From a virus: a stretch of DNA of 28,384 bases. The translations under genes were made by a program, and so were the position numbers. The DNA lies in IMG/VR virus record IMGVR_UViG_3300047334_000160, positions 1 to 28,384 of that record, one strand, 5' to 3'. A model generated the notes under the pieces. That model saw only the letters and a list, made by a program, of their open reading frames with translations, made no database searches and was not told where the DNA came from. Positions 7,962 to 15,291 of this stretch are shown piece by piece. The first letter of the stretch is position 1; each line of letters begins with the position of its first letter.

Positions 7962-9548
7962 CTATATCGCCATTTCTTTCAGTTTTAATATAACACCTTG
8001 CAGACTCTCGTTTCGTTCCAGTTTGTTATACATGTCGATCTCGATACCGCACCCGGCCAGCCGGATGATCCGGCGCACCTGTTTTTGTGCCGGTCCATTG
8101 ATGCGCTGGGCGACTTGCAGATATGTCTCTGTCCGGTCGATAGGCGCATAATGAATGATTGTGCTCGCGCACGTCAAATCTAGCCCTCTTGAAATAGGTT
8201 GTGGATGTGTGTTGAGAACCTTGTCAGGTCCATTGATGAACCTGGTAATCGCCGCTGTCCGGCGCGGCCCGTGCTTGTCCTGCCCTAAGATGCTGACACA
8301 GCCAAACGAGGCGAGCTTCTTATCGAGCATAGTGACGACGGAAGTCAAGGGCGAGCAGACGATGATCTTGCCAGGGATGCGTTCGAGCAGCGTTGTCAGC
8401 GTGTCGAGGCGCGGCCCTGCCTCGATATGATGTGTGTTATGCTCGGCGTCGTAGATCGCCCCGCAAGCGAGCTGAATGAATTTCGTCCTCAGAGAAGCCT
8501 CGTTTACGGCCGGAATATCCTCGCCGCCATCCATCGTAATCAGGAGCTCCTGTTTGAGCAGCTTCATGAGCTGTTTCTGCCTGTCCGTCATTGCCACGAG
8601 CAGAGGCGGCGGTATTTGAACCTCGCTCTCGACAAACCTTTGTCCCCTGCTGATCCGCACGGCCGGACTGAGTAGCTCATCGACCATCGCCTCGGCGCCG
8701 GGCGCCGGGACACGCCGGAAAGGCCCTTTCCTGACTGTGCATCGGTCTTGCCAATCCTGAAAAGGCTCTTTGTAATTGAGATCAATTAATTTTTTAATCC
8801 CATAGGCGTCGACAGGTCCGTTAGGAGTAGGTGTGCCAGTGAGCGCCCAAGCATAGTGCACTCGTTTGCTGACAAGGGTGTATGCGGCTCGCCACTGTTC
8901 AGTCTGCTTATTGCGATAACTCGCGGCTTCGTCGAAGACGGCGAGCTTAATGTCGTCACGCCGAAGGAGGTCCCTTGCAAGCCCTGTGTGTTCTTTGCCA
9001 TGCTTCCCGAACCCTATCTTGAGACCATCGTGGTTTATTAGATAGAAATCGACATCACGCTCAAGCTCTTTTTCACGTTTTGCAGCACTGCCATATAAAA
9101 TAGCACATGAACGCAAGCCCATGAAATTGGAAAAAATCTCAGGCTCCCATGATTTCGACAAAGCCTCTATGTCCGAGACGATCAGACACCGCACACGCGT
9201 CCGCGCACGCCGCATGATCTGATCCGCCGCCCATAGAGCCGATCGAGATTTGCCAGTCCTCATATCCGAGAACACGTAAGAGCGCGGATGAATGATCATA
9301 TGCTTCGACATGATCTTTTGCGTAGGATGCGGCTCCTCCCCTGGACGGCAGGGCCAATCATATTCCCAGACATCAAACGGGGACGGGACATCAAGCCCCG
9401 CCGCCGCAAGCATCAATATGTTATTATAGCGAGCCTCTACACAAGCATGTCCTTTCCGGTATTCAGGCCGGATGTCCAATGGGAGGATTGTCTCCGGCGG
9501 ATAGATAATCAGGCGGTGCTTGTGTGAGTAGATCATATTACGCTTCAC
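7962..9548 (-). CDS. superfamily 2 (SNF2-like) DNA helicase/translocase
   Basis: 528 residues with the ordered motifs of an SF2 helicase: upstream Gln motif PTQKIM (75-80), motif I DMRTGKS (95-101), motif II FDEAA (205-209), motif III LTGTP (236-240), motif V SRGLDL (453-458) and motif VI QVAQRINGPAQ (478-488). Spacing between motifs and the R/Q-rich motif VI match SNF2-type phage helicases that accompany family A polymerases. It should move along duplex DNA or unwind it using ATP. The N-terminus overlaps the preceding small gene by 11 bp. Motifs are intact, so it is predicted to be active. Confidence 0.85.
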   Translation of the reverse strand: MKRNMIYSHKHRLIIYPPETILPLDIRPEYRKGHACVEARYNNILMLAAAGLDVPSPFDVWEYDWPCRPGEEPHPTQKIMSKHMIIHPRSYVFSDMRTGKSRSALWAADQIMRRARTRVRCLIVSDIEALSKSWEPEIFSNFMGLRSCAILYGSAAKREKELERDVDFYLINHDGLKIGFGKHGKEHTGLARDLLRRDDIKLAVFDEAASYRNKQTEQWRAAYTLVSKRVHYAWALTGTPTPNGPVDAYGIKKLIDLNYKEPFQDWQDRCTVRKGPFRRVPAPGAEAMVDELLSPAVRISRGQRFVESEVQIPPPLLVAMTDRQKQLMKLLKQELLITMDGGEDIPAVNEASLRTKFIQLACGAIYDAEHNTHHIEAGPRLDTLTTLLERIPGKIIVCSPLTSVVTMLDKKLASFGCVSILGQDKHGPRRTAAITRFINGPDKVLNTHPQPISRGLDLTCASTIIHYAPIDRTETYLQVAQRINGPAQKQVRRIIRLAGCGIEIDMYNKLERNESLQGVILKLKEMAI

Positions 9549-9786
9549 TCGCTATATTATCATCCGCCATAGTCTTTGGATTAAGCTTTAGTCCGTTGCC
9601 TGTCTTAGGCCAATTATATCCCAACCAGCCATATTTTATAAGTGTATGTACTGTGCCTGATACATCTTTATCATCAAGGTACCAACCACGTAAGTTTAGG
9701 TAATTTTTAAATCTAAGTGGTTGTGCGCTGAGTCTCGGCCAATTAGCCATTACTGTTATCTGTTGTGGTGTAAGTTTTCGGCGCAT
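9538..9786 (-). CDS. small basic phage protein, winged-helix-like
   Basis: 82 residues, unrecognised. The middle (FKNYLNLRGWYLDDKDVSGT followed by VHTLIKYGWLGYNWP) has a helix-helix-strand-turn pattern that could be a winged helix, and the N-terminus is basic (MRRKLTPQQ). A GAGGG Shine-Dalgarno lies just before the ATG. It sits between the VRR-NUC gene (12-bp gap) and the helicase (11-bp overlap), so it is likely co-translated with the replication machinery. Function unknown. Confidence 0.55.
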   Translation of the reverse strand: MRRKLTPQQITVMANWPRLSAQPLRFKNYLNLRGWYLDDKDVSGTVHTLIKYGWLGYNWPKTGNGLKLNPKTMADDNIASEA

Positions 9787-9798
9787 ATCCCTCTGCCT

Positions 9799-10089
9799 CT
9801 ATATTACGTTCTCGTCATGTAACACATCATAGACATCGTGCCAGCTCCGGGCGACGATGCCCAAGCCTCCGGCATCCATTATCTTGCCCAAAACCTTGGC
9901 TTGATGCGTGGTGAGCTTGCCGAACCCGTCCGCCCGCTTGCACTCTATTGCTACGAACCGGCCTTTGATACAACAAAGAATGTCAACGGTCCGTTCCCCG
10001 TAGCCAGTCTGCACAGGCATAAAAATATAAGCCTCAAGCTTCTTCAGCTCCGCTACTATTTCTTTCTTTACGAGTCCCTCTGGGGTCAT
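9799..10089 (-). CDS. VRR-NUC domain nuclease
   Basis: 96 residues covering one complete VRR-NUC (PD-(D/E)xK superfamily) domain. It starts with the typical TPEGLVKKEIVAEL, followed by the catalytic Asp in TVDILCC (D36), the ExK motif in VAIECKR (E49, K51), and the later LTTHQAKVL and AGGLGIVAR. Single-domain VRR-NUC proteins are common in phage replication modules, where they are thought to cut branched or recombination intermediates as Holliday-junction-resolvase-like enzymes. The ATG at 10089 leaves the PEG motif right at the N-terminus, as usual, even though this places the first 56 bp inside the upstream HTH gene in another frame. All expected catalytic residues are present. Confidence 0.85.
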   Translation of the reverse strand: MTPEGLVKKEIVAELKKLEAYIFMPVQTGYGERTVDILCCIKGRFVAIECKRADGFGKLTTHQAKVLGKIMDAGGLGIVARSWHDVYDVLHDENVI

Positions 10090-10264
10090 TTCTTTTCCAT
10101 TTTACAATATGTCCTTGTGCATGAAGCTCGTCCAGCACACGATGCATGCTGCTTGGGCTGCACGCAAACATATCTGTTATATCTTTAACACTAACGCCAT
10201 TGTTATAGTATGTCAAAAGACGCCGTTTTTTCGTCTCGCTCCATGTATCTATCATAATCCTCAT
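10034..10264 (-). CDS. small HTH protein, copy 2 of a tandem pair
   Basis: About 76 residues from the ATG at 10264, which forms an ATGA overlap with the stop of its upstream neighbour. An in-frame ATG at 10273 would overlap more. The core WSETKKRRLLTYYNNGVSV then ITDMFACSPSSMHRVLDEL is a helix-turn-helix. It aligns along its length with the next gene upstream (shared pattern W-x4-KRRLL-x2-Y-N-x-GV and LxELxAxGxIVK). The C-terminus is basic. The last 56 bp are shared with the VRR-NUC gene. Likely a DNA-binding regulator or replication accessory. Confidence 0.6.
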   Translation of the reverse strand: MRIMIDTWSETKKRRLLTYYNNGVSVKDITDMFACSPSSMHRVLDELHAQGHIVKWKRNDPRGTRKERNSSGAEEA

Positions 10265-10527
10265 TTTACCCACACCCTCCTTGCTTTACAACATCCGCGC
10301 CTATCTTTTCTAGGTTTTACAATATAACCGGCAGCCAACAGCTCTTCTAATATGTTATATATGATGCTAGCTCCGCAGCCGAAACTGTCTTTTATCGTGG
10401 ACATAGGCACGCCTTGATTATAGGCATGTAACAGCCTGCGCTTACGGTAGTCATCCCATTCCTTATGTTTCGGTTTGTAGTTATATGGCAGCCCATTCTC
10501 TAAGCGTTCCCGTTCCCTGGTCCTCAT
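10261..10527 (-). CDS. small HTH protein, copy 1 of a tandem pair
   Basis: 88 residues. After a charged N-terminus (MRTRERERLENG) comes a helix-turn-helix core, WDDYRKRRLLHAYNQGVPMS followed by TIKDSFGCGASIIYNILEEL. This closely parallels the downstream gene, so the two are tandem paralogues that have diverged. The tail is Arg/Lys/Cys-rich (DRRGCCKARRVWVK). Both ends are coupled by ATGA overlaps, to DNA polymerase (10524-10527) and to copy 2 (10261-10264). Its target is not evident. Confidence 0.6.
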   Translation of the reverse strand: MRTRERERLENGLPYNYKPKHKEWDDYRKRRLLHAYNQGVPMSTIKDSFGCGASIIYNILEELLAAGYIVKPRKDRRGCCKARRVWVK

Positions 10528-12347
10528 TTATAGGTCTCCGATACCGAGCCCTCACCTTTCATAGGCATGTTAGGCAGCCATTCAGGTGATACACTCATAA
10601 GCGCCTCTATGTAACTGCATACGTCCTGCGCCTGGCTCGACGGTATAACATAGGTCAGATCGTCATGTGTCATCATGGCAGGCCGGAACCCTATCTCTTT
10701 TTTGACCTTGCGCATGATCTCCCGCATGTATGTGGCCTCAAGCATCTGCGCCAAGTCTGCTGCGAATGACCCGCCCCATATTTTCGACCGGCCATGCCGC
10801 CCGTTATTATACCACTGCCTCTCGTGCTGATCCCACTCGATATTATACGGACAGTGTAAACCGTTAGGCAGGACAAGCGCGCCGCGGCAAACCGTAATAG
10901 GAAACCAATCAGGCCAGCCAGATGGCATCCCTTCCCAGCTATAGGTCATGAGAGCATAGAGCGCACTATCATTCGCTGCCCATAGATCGACGACCCGTGG
11001 ATGAGCCTTGCGGTAAGCAGGCATAGCGCGATCCATCATCTCCTCCGTCGCCTCGATCTGCCTGCCTATGCAGTTCTGCCTGAAACGCCGCGTTCCTTGC
11101 CCGAACCCGCCGCCAAGGACCGTGGTCTTAGCGAAGGTCCGCTCGATCTTATCCTTTTTCGTGATGGTCCGTCCGAACAAATACTGGCTGCCAAACTCGC
11201 TATAAATGTCTTTGTCCTGGCGCAAGTCTTCGAGCTTATCCTCTTGGCCTGCCAGTGCGCAAACCAAACGGTATTGGATTTGAGCGGCGTCCACGTTCAC
11301 AATGGCATAGCCTGGCGGCGCCATGAGCGCGCGCCGGAGCCGCGTCTCAGGATCGGATTGTGCTCCCGGCAGGTTCTGCGGGTTCCAATCGCGTCCGGAC
11401 CAACGCGTCGTATGTGTGCCGATATAATTGAGCGGGATAGGCATCGGCCCGCGCCGCGCGCAATCCGCCATCTTGCCAGCGCGCGTCTCAGTCAACGCCG
11501 AACTGGCATCAAGGCGCGCCCGCGCCAAGTCACCCGCGCGGCCCTCTTGCGCCGCCAGCTCCTGCATATAAGGATCTGTGGCCGCGATCGCTGGATTATC
11601 CTTGAGCTTGCCGGGTTTTCTAGGCACCTCCTCACCACACTCATCGAGCAAGGCAACGAACTTGGCAACCGATTTGAGCTCTTTCTCGGTCACGCCCAGC
11701 GCCTCGCGCGCAGCCAGCTTCCTTTCCGCCTCCTCCCTAGCAAGCTTGTCGAGCGCAATAACATCACCAATGACGACCGGCTCACTGAACATCCGCACTG
11801 TCATGTCGATAATATCGAGCTCGCTCCTCGGGAACACTTTGAACTGCTCTCGCGCGATAGCAGCCGTCAGACGGACATCCTGCTCGCACCCTGCCACAAG
11901 CTCGTCTTGCCCTTCTTTGGACATGCCGTTCCAGCGCAACCCCCGGAACGCATCATAGGGCACAGTCTTTTGAGACAGCCCATATCGCTCCGCCATCGCC
12001 TTCAAACTGGCCGATTTACCAGGCCCTGCTATCGCCCGCTCCATCGACATGGTGCAAATGATCTTATAAGGCGAGACGCCATACCGTAGAGACAGAATGC
12101 CAGCATCGAAGGCCGCATTCTGTAATATCAGAATAATACGCTCCCAAGGCATCCTCGCGATACCACGCGCAATTTCATCGGGACCCCTAAGGGTCCTGAT
12201 TTCCTTTCCGCTATAATGCTGTAATGATAGTGTAAGAGCCTCAAACCTGTCATCCCGGATATAGGCCTCTGTCGTCATCTTCCTGAGACTATACTCACTG
12301 TCGTAGTACGTCTCAAAATCGGCGACAAGAATGATCTTATCAGTCAT
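10524..12347 (-). CDS. family A DNA polymerase with 3'-5' exonuclease domain
   Basis: 607 residues, a size typical of phage replicative PolA-type enzymes. Exonuclease motifs: ExoI ADFET (D10, E12), ExoII NAAFD (N77-D81), ExoIII CEQD (D157). The usual Tyr four residues before D157 is Gly153. Polymerase: THTTRWSG and NPQNLP (311-327), motif A NVDAAQIQYR (D353, with Gln358 where most family members have the Glu steric gate), motif B RTFAKTTVLGGGFG (R403, K407, F415), motif C MTHDDL (H561, D562, D563). Both metal-binding polymerase aspartates are kept. The Shine-Dalgarno AGGTGAGGT overlaps the stop of the tiny upstream gene. The stop overlaps the HTH gene by 4 bp. Confidence 0.92.
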   Translation of the reverse strand: MTDKIILVADFETYYDSEYSLRKMTTEAYIRDDRFEALTLSLQHYSGKEIRTLRGPDEIARGIARMPWERIILILQNAAFDAGILSLRYGVSPYKIICTMSMERAIAGPGKSASLKAMAERYGLSQKTVPYDAFRGLRWNGMSKEGQDELVAGCEQDVRLTAAIAREQFKVFPRSELDIIDMTVRMFSEPVVIGDVIALDKLAREEAERKLAAREALGVTEKELKSVAKFVALLDECGEEVPRKPGKLKDNPAIAATDPYMQELAAQEGRAGDLARARLDASSALTETRAGKMADCARRGPMPIPLNYIGTHTTRWSGRDWNPQNLPGAQSDPETRLRRALMAPPGYAIVNVDAAQIQYRLVCALAGQEDKLEDLRQDKDIYSEFGSQYLFGRTITKKDKIERTFAKTTVLGGGFGQGTRRFRQNCIGRQIEATEEMMDRAMPAYRKAHPRVVDLWAANDSALYALMTYSWEGMPSGWPDWFPITVCRGALVLPNGLHCPYNIEWDQHERQWYNNGRHGRSKIWGGSFAADLAQMLEATYMREIMRKVKKEIGFRPAMMTHDDLTYVIPSSQAQDVCSYIEALMSVSPEWLPNMPMKGEGSVSETYK

Positions 12348-12353
12348 CTGACC

Positions 12354-12470
12354 TCACCTGATAACAGATGTGAAAAGACCGTATATGCCGTAGCATACCA
12401 AGCCCATAGAGACCCACAAAGCGGCTATGATCAGCACATACTCGATGGCTATTTTTGTAGACAACCTCAT
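12354..12470 (-). CDS. 38-residue single-pass membrane peptide
   Basis: A short gene below normal length cut-offs. ATG at 12470 overlaps the upstream stop as ATGA; TGA at 12354-12356 lies inside the Shine-Dalgarno of DNA polymerase. The peptide begins MRLSTKIAIE, then has one hydrophobic helix of about 22 residues (YVLIIAALWVSMGLVCYGIY), ending GLFTSVIR. Exact coupling on both sides argues that it is translated. A membrane peptide just ahead of the polymerase could anchor replication or interfere with the host membrane; this is speculation. A holin role is less likely at an early-gene position. Confidence 0.6.
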   Translation of the reverse strand: MRLSTKIAIEYVLIIAALWVSMGLVCYGIYGLFTSVIR

Positions 12471-12739
12471 TGTTTCACCTCTGTAATAATAGGCGTATTG
12501 TCGAGTGTGTGTGTCTCGCTCTCGAACTTGTTGAGTATGTTCCGCATATACGCCCGTGAGGCGGGCTTGTCCATGAGCCTAGACGCAATCATCTCACTGA
12601 TCTTGTGCGGGCATGTGTGATCGGTCAGCTCGTCGATAAGCAGGACGCAGCTCTGCCAGGCCTCATACTCATCATGTTTCTTCGTGGCCTCTTTATACAA
12701 GGCGATAACATCCGCTTGTGATAACACTTTATTGGTCAT
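12467..12739 (-). CDS. small hypothetical phage protein
   Basis: About 90 residues starting MTNKVLSQADVIALY at 12739, where GAGAGGGA is well placed; an in-frame ATG at 12754 lacks this. Mostly helical and slightly acidic in the first half, with two Cys (SCVLL and HTCPH), ending NTPIITEVKQ. I recognise no domain. Its leader (ATCCCTCTCAACATAATGT on the plus strand) is nearly the same as the leader of the PPR gene upstream at 13089-13108, suggesting that a translation-initiation segment was duplicated. Confidence 0.55.
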   Translation of the reverse strand: MTNKVLSQADVIALYKEATKKHDEYEAWQSCVLLIDELTDHTCPHKISEMIASRLMDKPASRAYMRNILNKFESETHTLDNTPIITEVKQ

Positions 12740-12758
12740 GATCCCTCTCAACATAATG

Positions 12759-13088
12759 TCAGATAGTATCTGGCTTGCTCAAGTTCGCTCCGGCCAGATC
12801 ATCTATGGTCATGACTGCCTGACGCAAGTCAGCCCCGAAGAGGTTCGCCCCTAAGAGGTTCGCCCCGGACAGGTTCGCCCAGCGAAAATCAACCCCGAAG
12901 AGGTTCGCGCCATGCAAGTCAGCCCCGCGCAGATCAGCCCCGCGCAGATCAGCCCCGAAGAGGTCCGCCTCGGACAGGTTCGCCTCGCTTAAGTTCGCCC
13001 CGCTTAAGTTCGCCCATCGCAAGTAAGCTTTGGACAAGTCAGCACCGGATAGATCGTCCGGATAAGTATGGCCGTGTATAAGTCTCAT
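12759..13088 (-). CDS. pentapeptide-repeat protein 1 (109 aa)
   Basis: The shortest of four paralogues. It opens with MRLIHGHTYPDDLSGADLS, the signature N-terminus of this cluster, then about 18 A(D/N)LxX pentapeptides, which fold as a right-handed quadrilateral beta-helix of about four to five coils. Residues 96-109 (DDLAGANLSKPDTI) cap the helix. No C-terminal domain. Start supported by GAGAGGGAAGGA on the minus strand just before the ATG. Pentapeptide proteins such as MfpA and Qnr mimic DNA and bind gyrase; whether this one does is unknown. Its DNA is a run of imperfect 15-bp repeats. Confidence 0.8.
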   Translation of the reverse strand: MRLIHGHTYPDDLSGADLSKAYLRWANLSGANLSEANLSEADLFGADLRGADLRGADLHGANLFGVDFRWANLSGANLLGANLFGADLRQAVMTIDDLAGANLSKPDTI

Positions 13089-13111
13089 GGTCCTTCCCTC
13101 TCAACATAATG

Positions 13112-13843
13112 TTAGATAACAGCCCCGTCCAAATCAGCCCCCTCCAAGAGAACACCTCGCAAGTCAGCATAGCGCAAGTCGGTATTGCTCAAGTCGGCAT
13201 TGCGCAAGTCGGCATCGTGCAAAGAGACACCGCGCAAGTCAGCCCAGCGCAAATAAGCCACGAGCAATTTGGCTCCTTGCAAGATAGCTCCGGACAAGTC
13301 AGCTCCGAATAGGTTCGTGCCATACAAGTAGGCACCGCGCAAGTCAGCCCAGCGCAAATTAGCCCCGAACAAGTTAGCTACGGACAAGTCGGCACCGCGC
13401 AAGTCAGCCATACGCAAGTCGGCACCGCGCAAGTCAGCATAGCGCAAATTAACCTCGAGCAAGTTAGCTCCGGCCAAGTCAGCCCCGGACAAGTCAGCCC
13501 CGGACAAGTCAGCCCCGTACAATTTCGCACCGCGTAATTTAGCTCCGGACAAGTTAGCCCCGGACAAGGCAACCCCGTACAAGTCAGCTTTGCGCAAGGC
13601 AGCCATACGCAAGTCAACTTTGCGTAAGTCAGCCATACGCACGTCAGCTTTGCGCAAGTCCACCCCGGACAAGTTAGCCCCGTAAAAGTCAGCTCCGCGC
13701 AAGTCAGCCCCGGACAAGTTAGCCCCGGACAAGTTAGCCCCGGACAAGTACTCTTTGGACAAGTTAGCCCCGGACAAGTCCGCTTTGGACAAGTCCGCTT
13801 TGGATAGATCGTCAGGGTACTCCGTACCGTTTATAAGTCTCAT
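13112..13843 (-). CDS. pentapeptide-repeat protein 2 (243 aa)
   Basis: MRLINGTEYPDDLSKADLS is followed by about 46 pentapeptides to the C-terminus, roughly eleven beta-helix coils. It contains more varied repeats than the other copies (RMADLRKVDLRMAALRK, SNTDLRYADLRG), with many Arg at the variable position. That suggests it is older or under different selection. No separate C-terminal domain; it ends EGADLDGAVI. A GAGAGGGAAGGA Shine-Dalgarno precedes the ATG, and the 38-bp palindromic element lies 26-63 bp upstream. The long ORFs on the opposite strand are by-products of the repeat. Confidence 0.85.
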   Translation of the reverse strand: MRLINGTEYPDDLSKADLSKADLSGANLSKEYLSGANLSGANLSGADLRGADFYGANLSGVDLRKADVRMADLRKVDLRMAALRKADLYGVALSGANLSGAKLRGAKLYGADLSGADLSGADLAGANLLEVNLRYADLRGADLRMADLRGADLSVANLFGANLRWADLRGAYLYGTNLFGADLSGAILQGAKLLVAYLRWADLRGVSLHDADLRNADLSNTDLRYADLRGVLLEGADLDGAVI

Positions 13844-13868
13844 GGTCCTTCCCTCTCAGTAGGCTCGT

Positions 13869-13906
13869 CAGTGCCGGTTCTCCCGGACAGACGCGGCTAG
13901 CCGCGT
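13869..13906 (-). repeat. 38-bp palindromic leader element, copy a
   Basis: On the plus strand it runs CAGTGCCGGTTCTCCCGGAC followed by AGACGCGGCTAGCCGCGT. It contains the perfect 16-bp palindrome ACGCGGCTAGCCGCGT (13891-13906) and a CCGG-N5-CCGG mini-hairpin. On the minus strand it lies in the 5' leader of PPR gene 2 and directly after the 56-aa gene. No U-run follows, so it is not a standard intrinsic terminator. It may be an operator or an mRNA structure. Confidence 0.8.
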
Positions 13907-13912
13907 TTCGCC

Positions 13913-14083
13913 TTATTTGGGTGCGCAGTATACGACTGTATCAGTCTCCCTATTATAACTGGCTTGTGTCTGGAGCCCGTTCATAGCCTGTGCGCACGTT
14001 GCCTGGCTGTTGAACGTAACAGATGAGGCTGCTACAGAGCCGTTATGGTTATACATCAGGATTATCATTACCCACTCAATCAT
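13913..14083 (-). CDS. 56-residue protein with hydrophobic N-terminus and CxxA motif
   Basis: Short gene. The ATG at 14083 has GGAG six nt upstream and overlaps the 39-aa gene by 8 bp; TAA is at 13913-13915. The peptide starts MIEWVMIILMYNHNGS (a short hydrophobic segment) and continues with VTFNSQATCAQAMNGL, ending TDTVVYCAPK. The pattern F-x-S-x2-x-C-x2-A and a terminal YCxPK occurs in many small phage and bacterial proteins, where the two Cys probably pair. Function unknown. Well-spaced ribosome site and coding-like sequence support it. Confidence 0.6.
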   Translation of the reverse strand: MIEWVMIILMYNHNGSVAASSVTFNSQATCAQAMNGLQTQASYNRETDTVVYCAPK

Positions 14084-14195
14084 CTAAATCTCCGTTGTTA
14101 TCTCTATCATAGTCCCTATCATCCCAGAGTGCCTTGAGGCTGAACACGATCATAGCCCCAAGATTCGCCAGTAATATCACACCCAATATAAACAT
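14076..14195 (-). CDS. 39-residue membrane peptide with acidic tail
   Basis: Short gene starting at 14195, 1 nt after the stop of the 210-aa gene, with AGGGAG seven nt before the ATG. The peptide is MFILGVILLANLGAMIVF (one transmembrane helix) followed by SLKALWDDRDYDRDNNGDLD, a strongly acidic cytoplasmic or periplasmic tail. TGA is at 14076-14078, overlapping the 56-aa gene start. Hydrophobic helix plus acidic tail is a non-random composition. Role unknown. Confidence 0.6.
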   Translation of the reverse strand: MFILGVILLANLGAMIVFSLKALWDDRDYDRDNNGDLDD

Positions 14196-14196
14196 A

Positions 14197-14829
14197 TTAC
14201 GCTCCCTGTCTGCTCAATGCTTCGATCTGCGGTTTCAGCCTCGTCACAATCTCTTGAGGGATGTCCGCGCCGTACTTAGCCTCAAGCAGGCTAAGAACCT
14301 CCCGCAAGGATGCCCGGCCACACGGCTTATCGAGCATCCATACCGGATATGCCCTGATGTCCGTCTCTATCGTCTGCAAGCGCGGTGCCGAAACTGTCTG
14401 CGTTTCTTGTATGGCTTCATCAGGCGTTGTTACTATTACTGGTCTATTACGCTCTCTAGCTTTCTTACGTTCGGCCATGATCGAGAATTTGTCCGCGAAC
14501 GCCCTCTGCTTATCCGATAGCTCGCGATATCCGGACGTCACCTCAACACAAAACTCGCGCCATTTCTCTTCGTCGATCTTAGCCATGTCGCCCAGAGGCC
14601 TGGCGATATCGAGATCGATCATGACCTTACCACCAGCACTGTCTGCACGCATAACCTCAGGAATAGGCCGCTTGGACTGCGTCCGCCACTGCACGAACAA
14701 GTTCTCGCTGACCAGGAAGTCACGGGCAACGAACTGTTCCCAAGCCGCCTTGCGATAACCATCACGCACAATGACGACGCCACATGCCCATTGGAAATAT
14801 TCCGTCAATTTATTATTTGTTCTACGCAT
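14197..14829 (-). CDS. hypothetical phage protein (210 aa)
   Basis: 210 residues that I cannot assign. Start supported by GGAGG seven nt upstream. The N-terminal third has aromatic and basic residues (YFQWACGVVIVRDGYRKAAW, VARDFLVSENLFVQW); the middle is helical and charged (KWREFCVEVTSGYRELSDKQ, MAERKKARERNR); the C-terminal part (SLREVLSLLEAKYGADIPQE) looks like a small helical domain. It could be a nucleic-acid-binding or regulatory protein. It sits between PPR genes and starts a sub-cluster of tiny genes downstream. Confidence 0.55.
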   Translation of the reverse strand: MRRTNNKLTEYFQWACGVVIVRDGYRKAAWEQFVARDFLVSENLFVQWRTQSKRPIPEVMRADSAGGKVMIDLDIARPLGDMAKIDEEKWREFCVEVTSGYRELSDKQRAFADKFSIMAERKKARERNRPVIVTTPDEAIQETQTVSAPRLQTIETDIRAYPVWMLDKPCGRASLREVLSLLEAKYGADIPQEIVTRLKPQIEALSRQGA

Positions 14830-14842
14830 ATCACTACCTCCG

Positions 14843-15031
14843 TCACGGCCAAATCCTCATTGGATAAAGTCTAGCATGCCTGGCATAATACACCGATGCT
14901 ATTATCTTTTCCCGCTCGTACCAAGCTTTTATGCGCTCATTGCTCTTGACAAATTGCTGCGCAAGCAATGCCCAGTGATAATCTATTACATGAGCATTAT
15001 ACTCTATTGGGTTGTGTTCAATAAGTTTCAT
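14843..15031 (-). CDS. small hypothetical protein (62 aa)
   Basis: 62 residues beginning MKLIEHNPIEYNAHVIDYHW, aromatic- and His-rich, ending with a basic stretch (YYARHARLYPMRIWP). AGGAG lies six nt before the ATG, and the ATG overlaps the upstream stop as ATGA (15028-15031). No known domain. Probably translated with the 87-aa gene. Confidence 0.6.
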   Translation of the reverse strand: MKLIEHNPIEYNAHVIDYHWALLAQQFVKSNERIKAWYEREKIIASVYYARHARLYPMRIWP

Positions 15032-15291
15032 TTCGTTCTCCTAGCTGTTTTAGCCTCTGTTTTGCGGGCATGCTCTTTCCAGAACTGCTTTTCCAGGTAA
15101 TGCTCGCGCATAAACAAGAAGTGCCGTCGTGTGTAGCAGTGCTCATCATGCTGCTTTGGCGCGGCCTTATAGGCGGCCACCGACTCGGCAATCTGTTTAG
15201 CTTGCCAGTGCATATATCTGATTTCATTCGGCCGTAGCGGTTCCTTCGATAAACAAGAGTTTCCTCCCTGAGGTGGAACAGCATATTTCAT
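15028..15291 (-). CDS. small basic hypothetical protein (87 aa)
   Basis: About 87 residues from MKYAVPPQGGNSCLSKEPLR at 15291. This start is chosen because it makes an ATGA overlap with the stop of PPR gene 3; an in-frame ATG at 15354 would overlap that gene by 67 bp. The protein has a helical middle (HWQAKQIAESVAAYKAAP) and a Lys/Arg-rich C-terminus (KEHARKTEAKTARRTK) and may bind nucleic acid. Also coupled to the 62-aa gene downstream. Confidence 0.6.
   Translation of the reverse strand: MKYAVPPQGGNSCLSKEPLRPNEIRYMHWQAKQIAESVAAYKAAPKQHDEHCYTRRHFLFMREHYLEKQFWKEHARKTEAKTARRTK

Noticed and set aside
11001-12089. 362-codon plus ORF opposite the DNA polymerase
   Set aside because: Arg/His/Leu-rich shadow of the polymerase gene with no ribosome site.
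13869-13906. The 38-bp element as a plain Rho-independent terminator
   Set aside because: Neither strand has a U-run after the hairpins, and its tie to the leader of PPR genes fits a regulatory role better.
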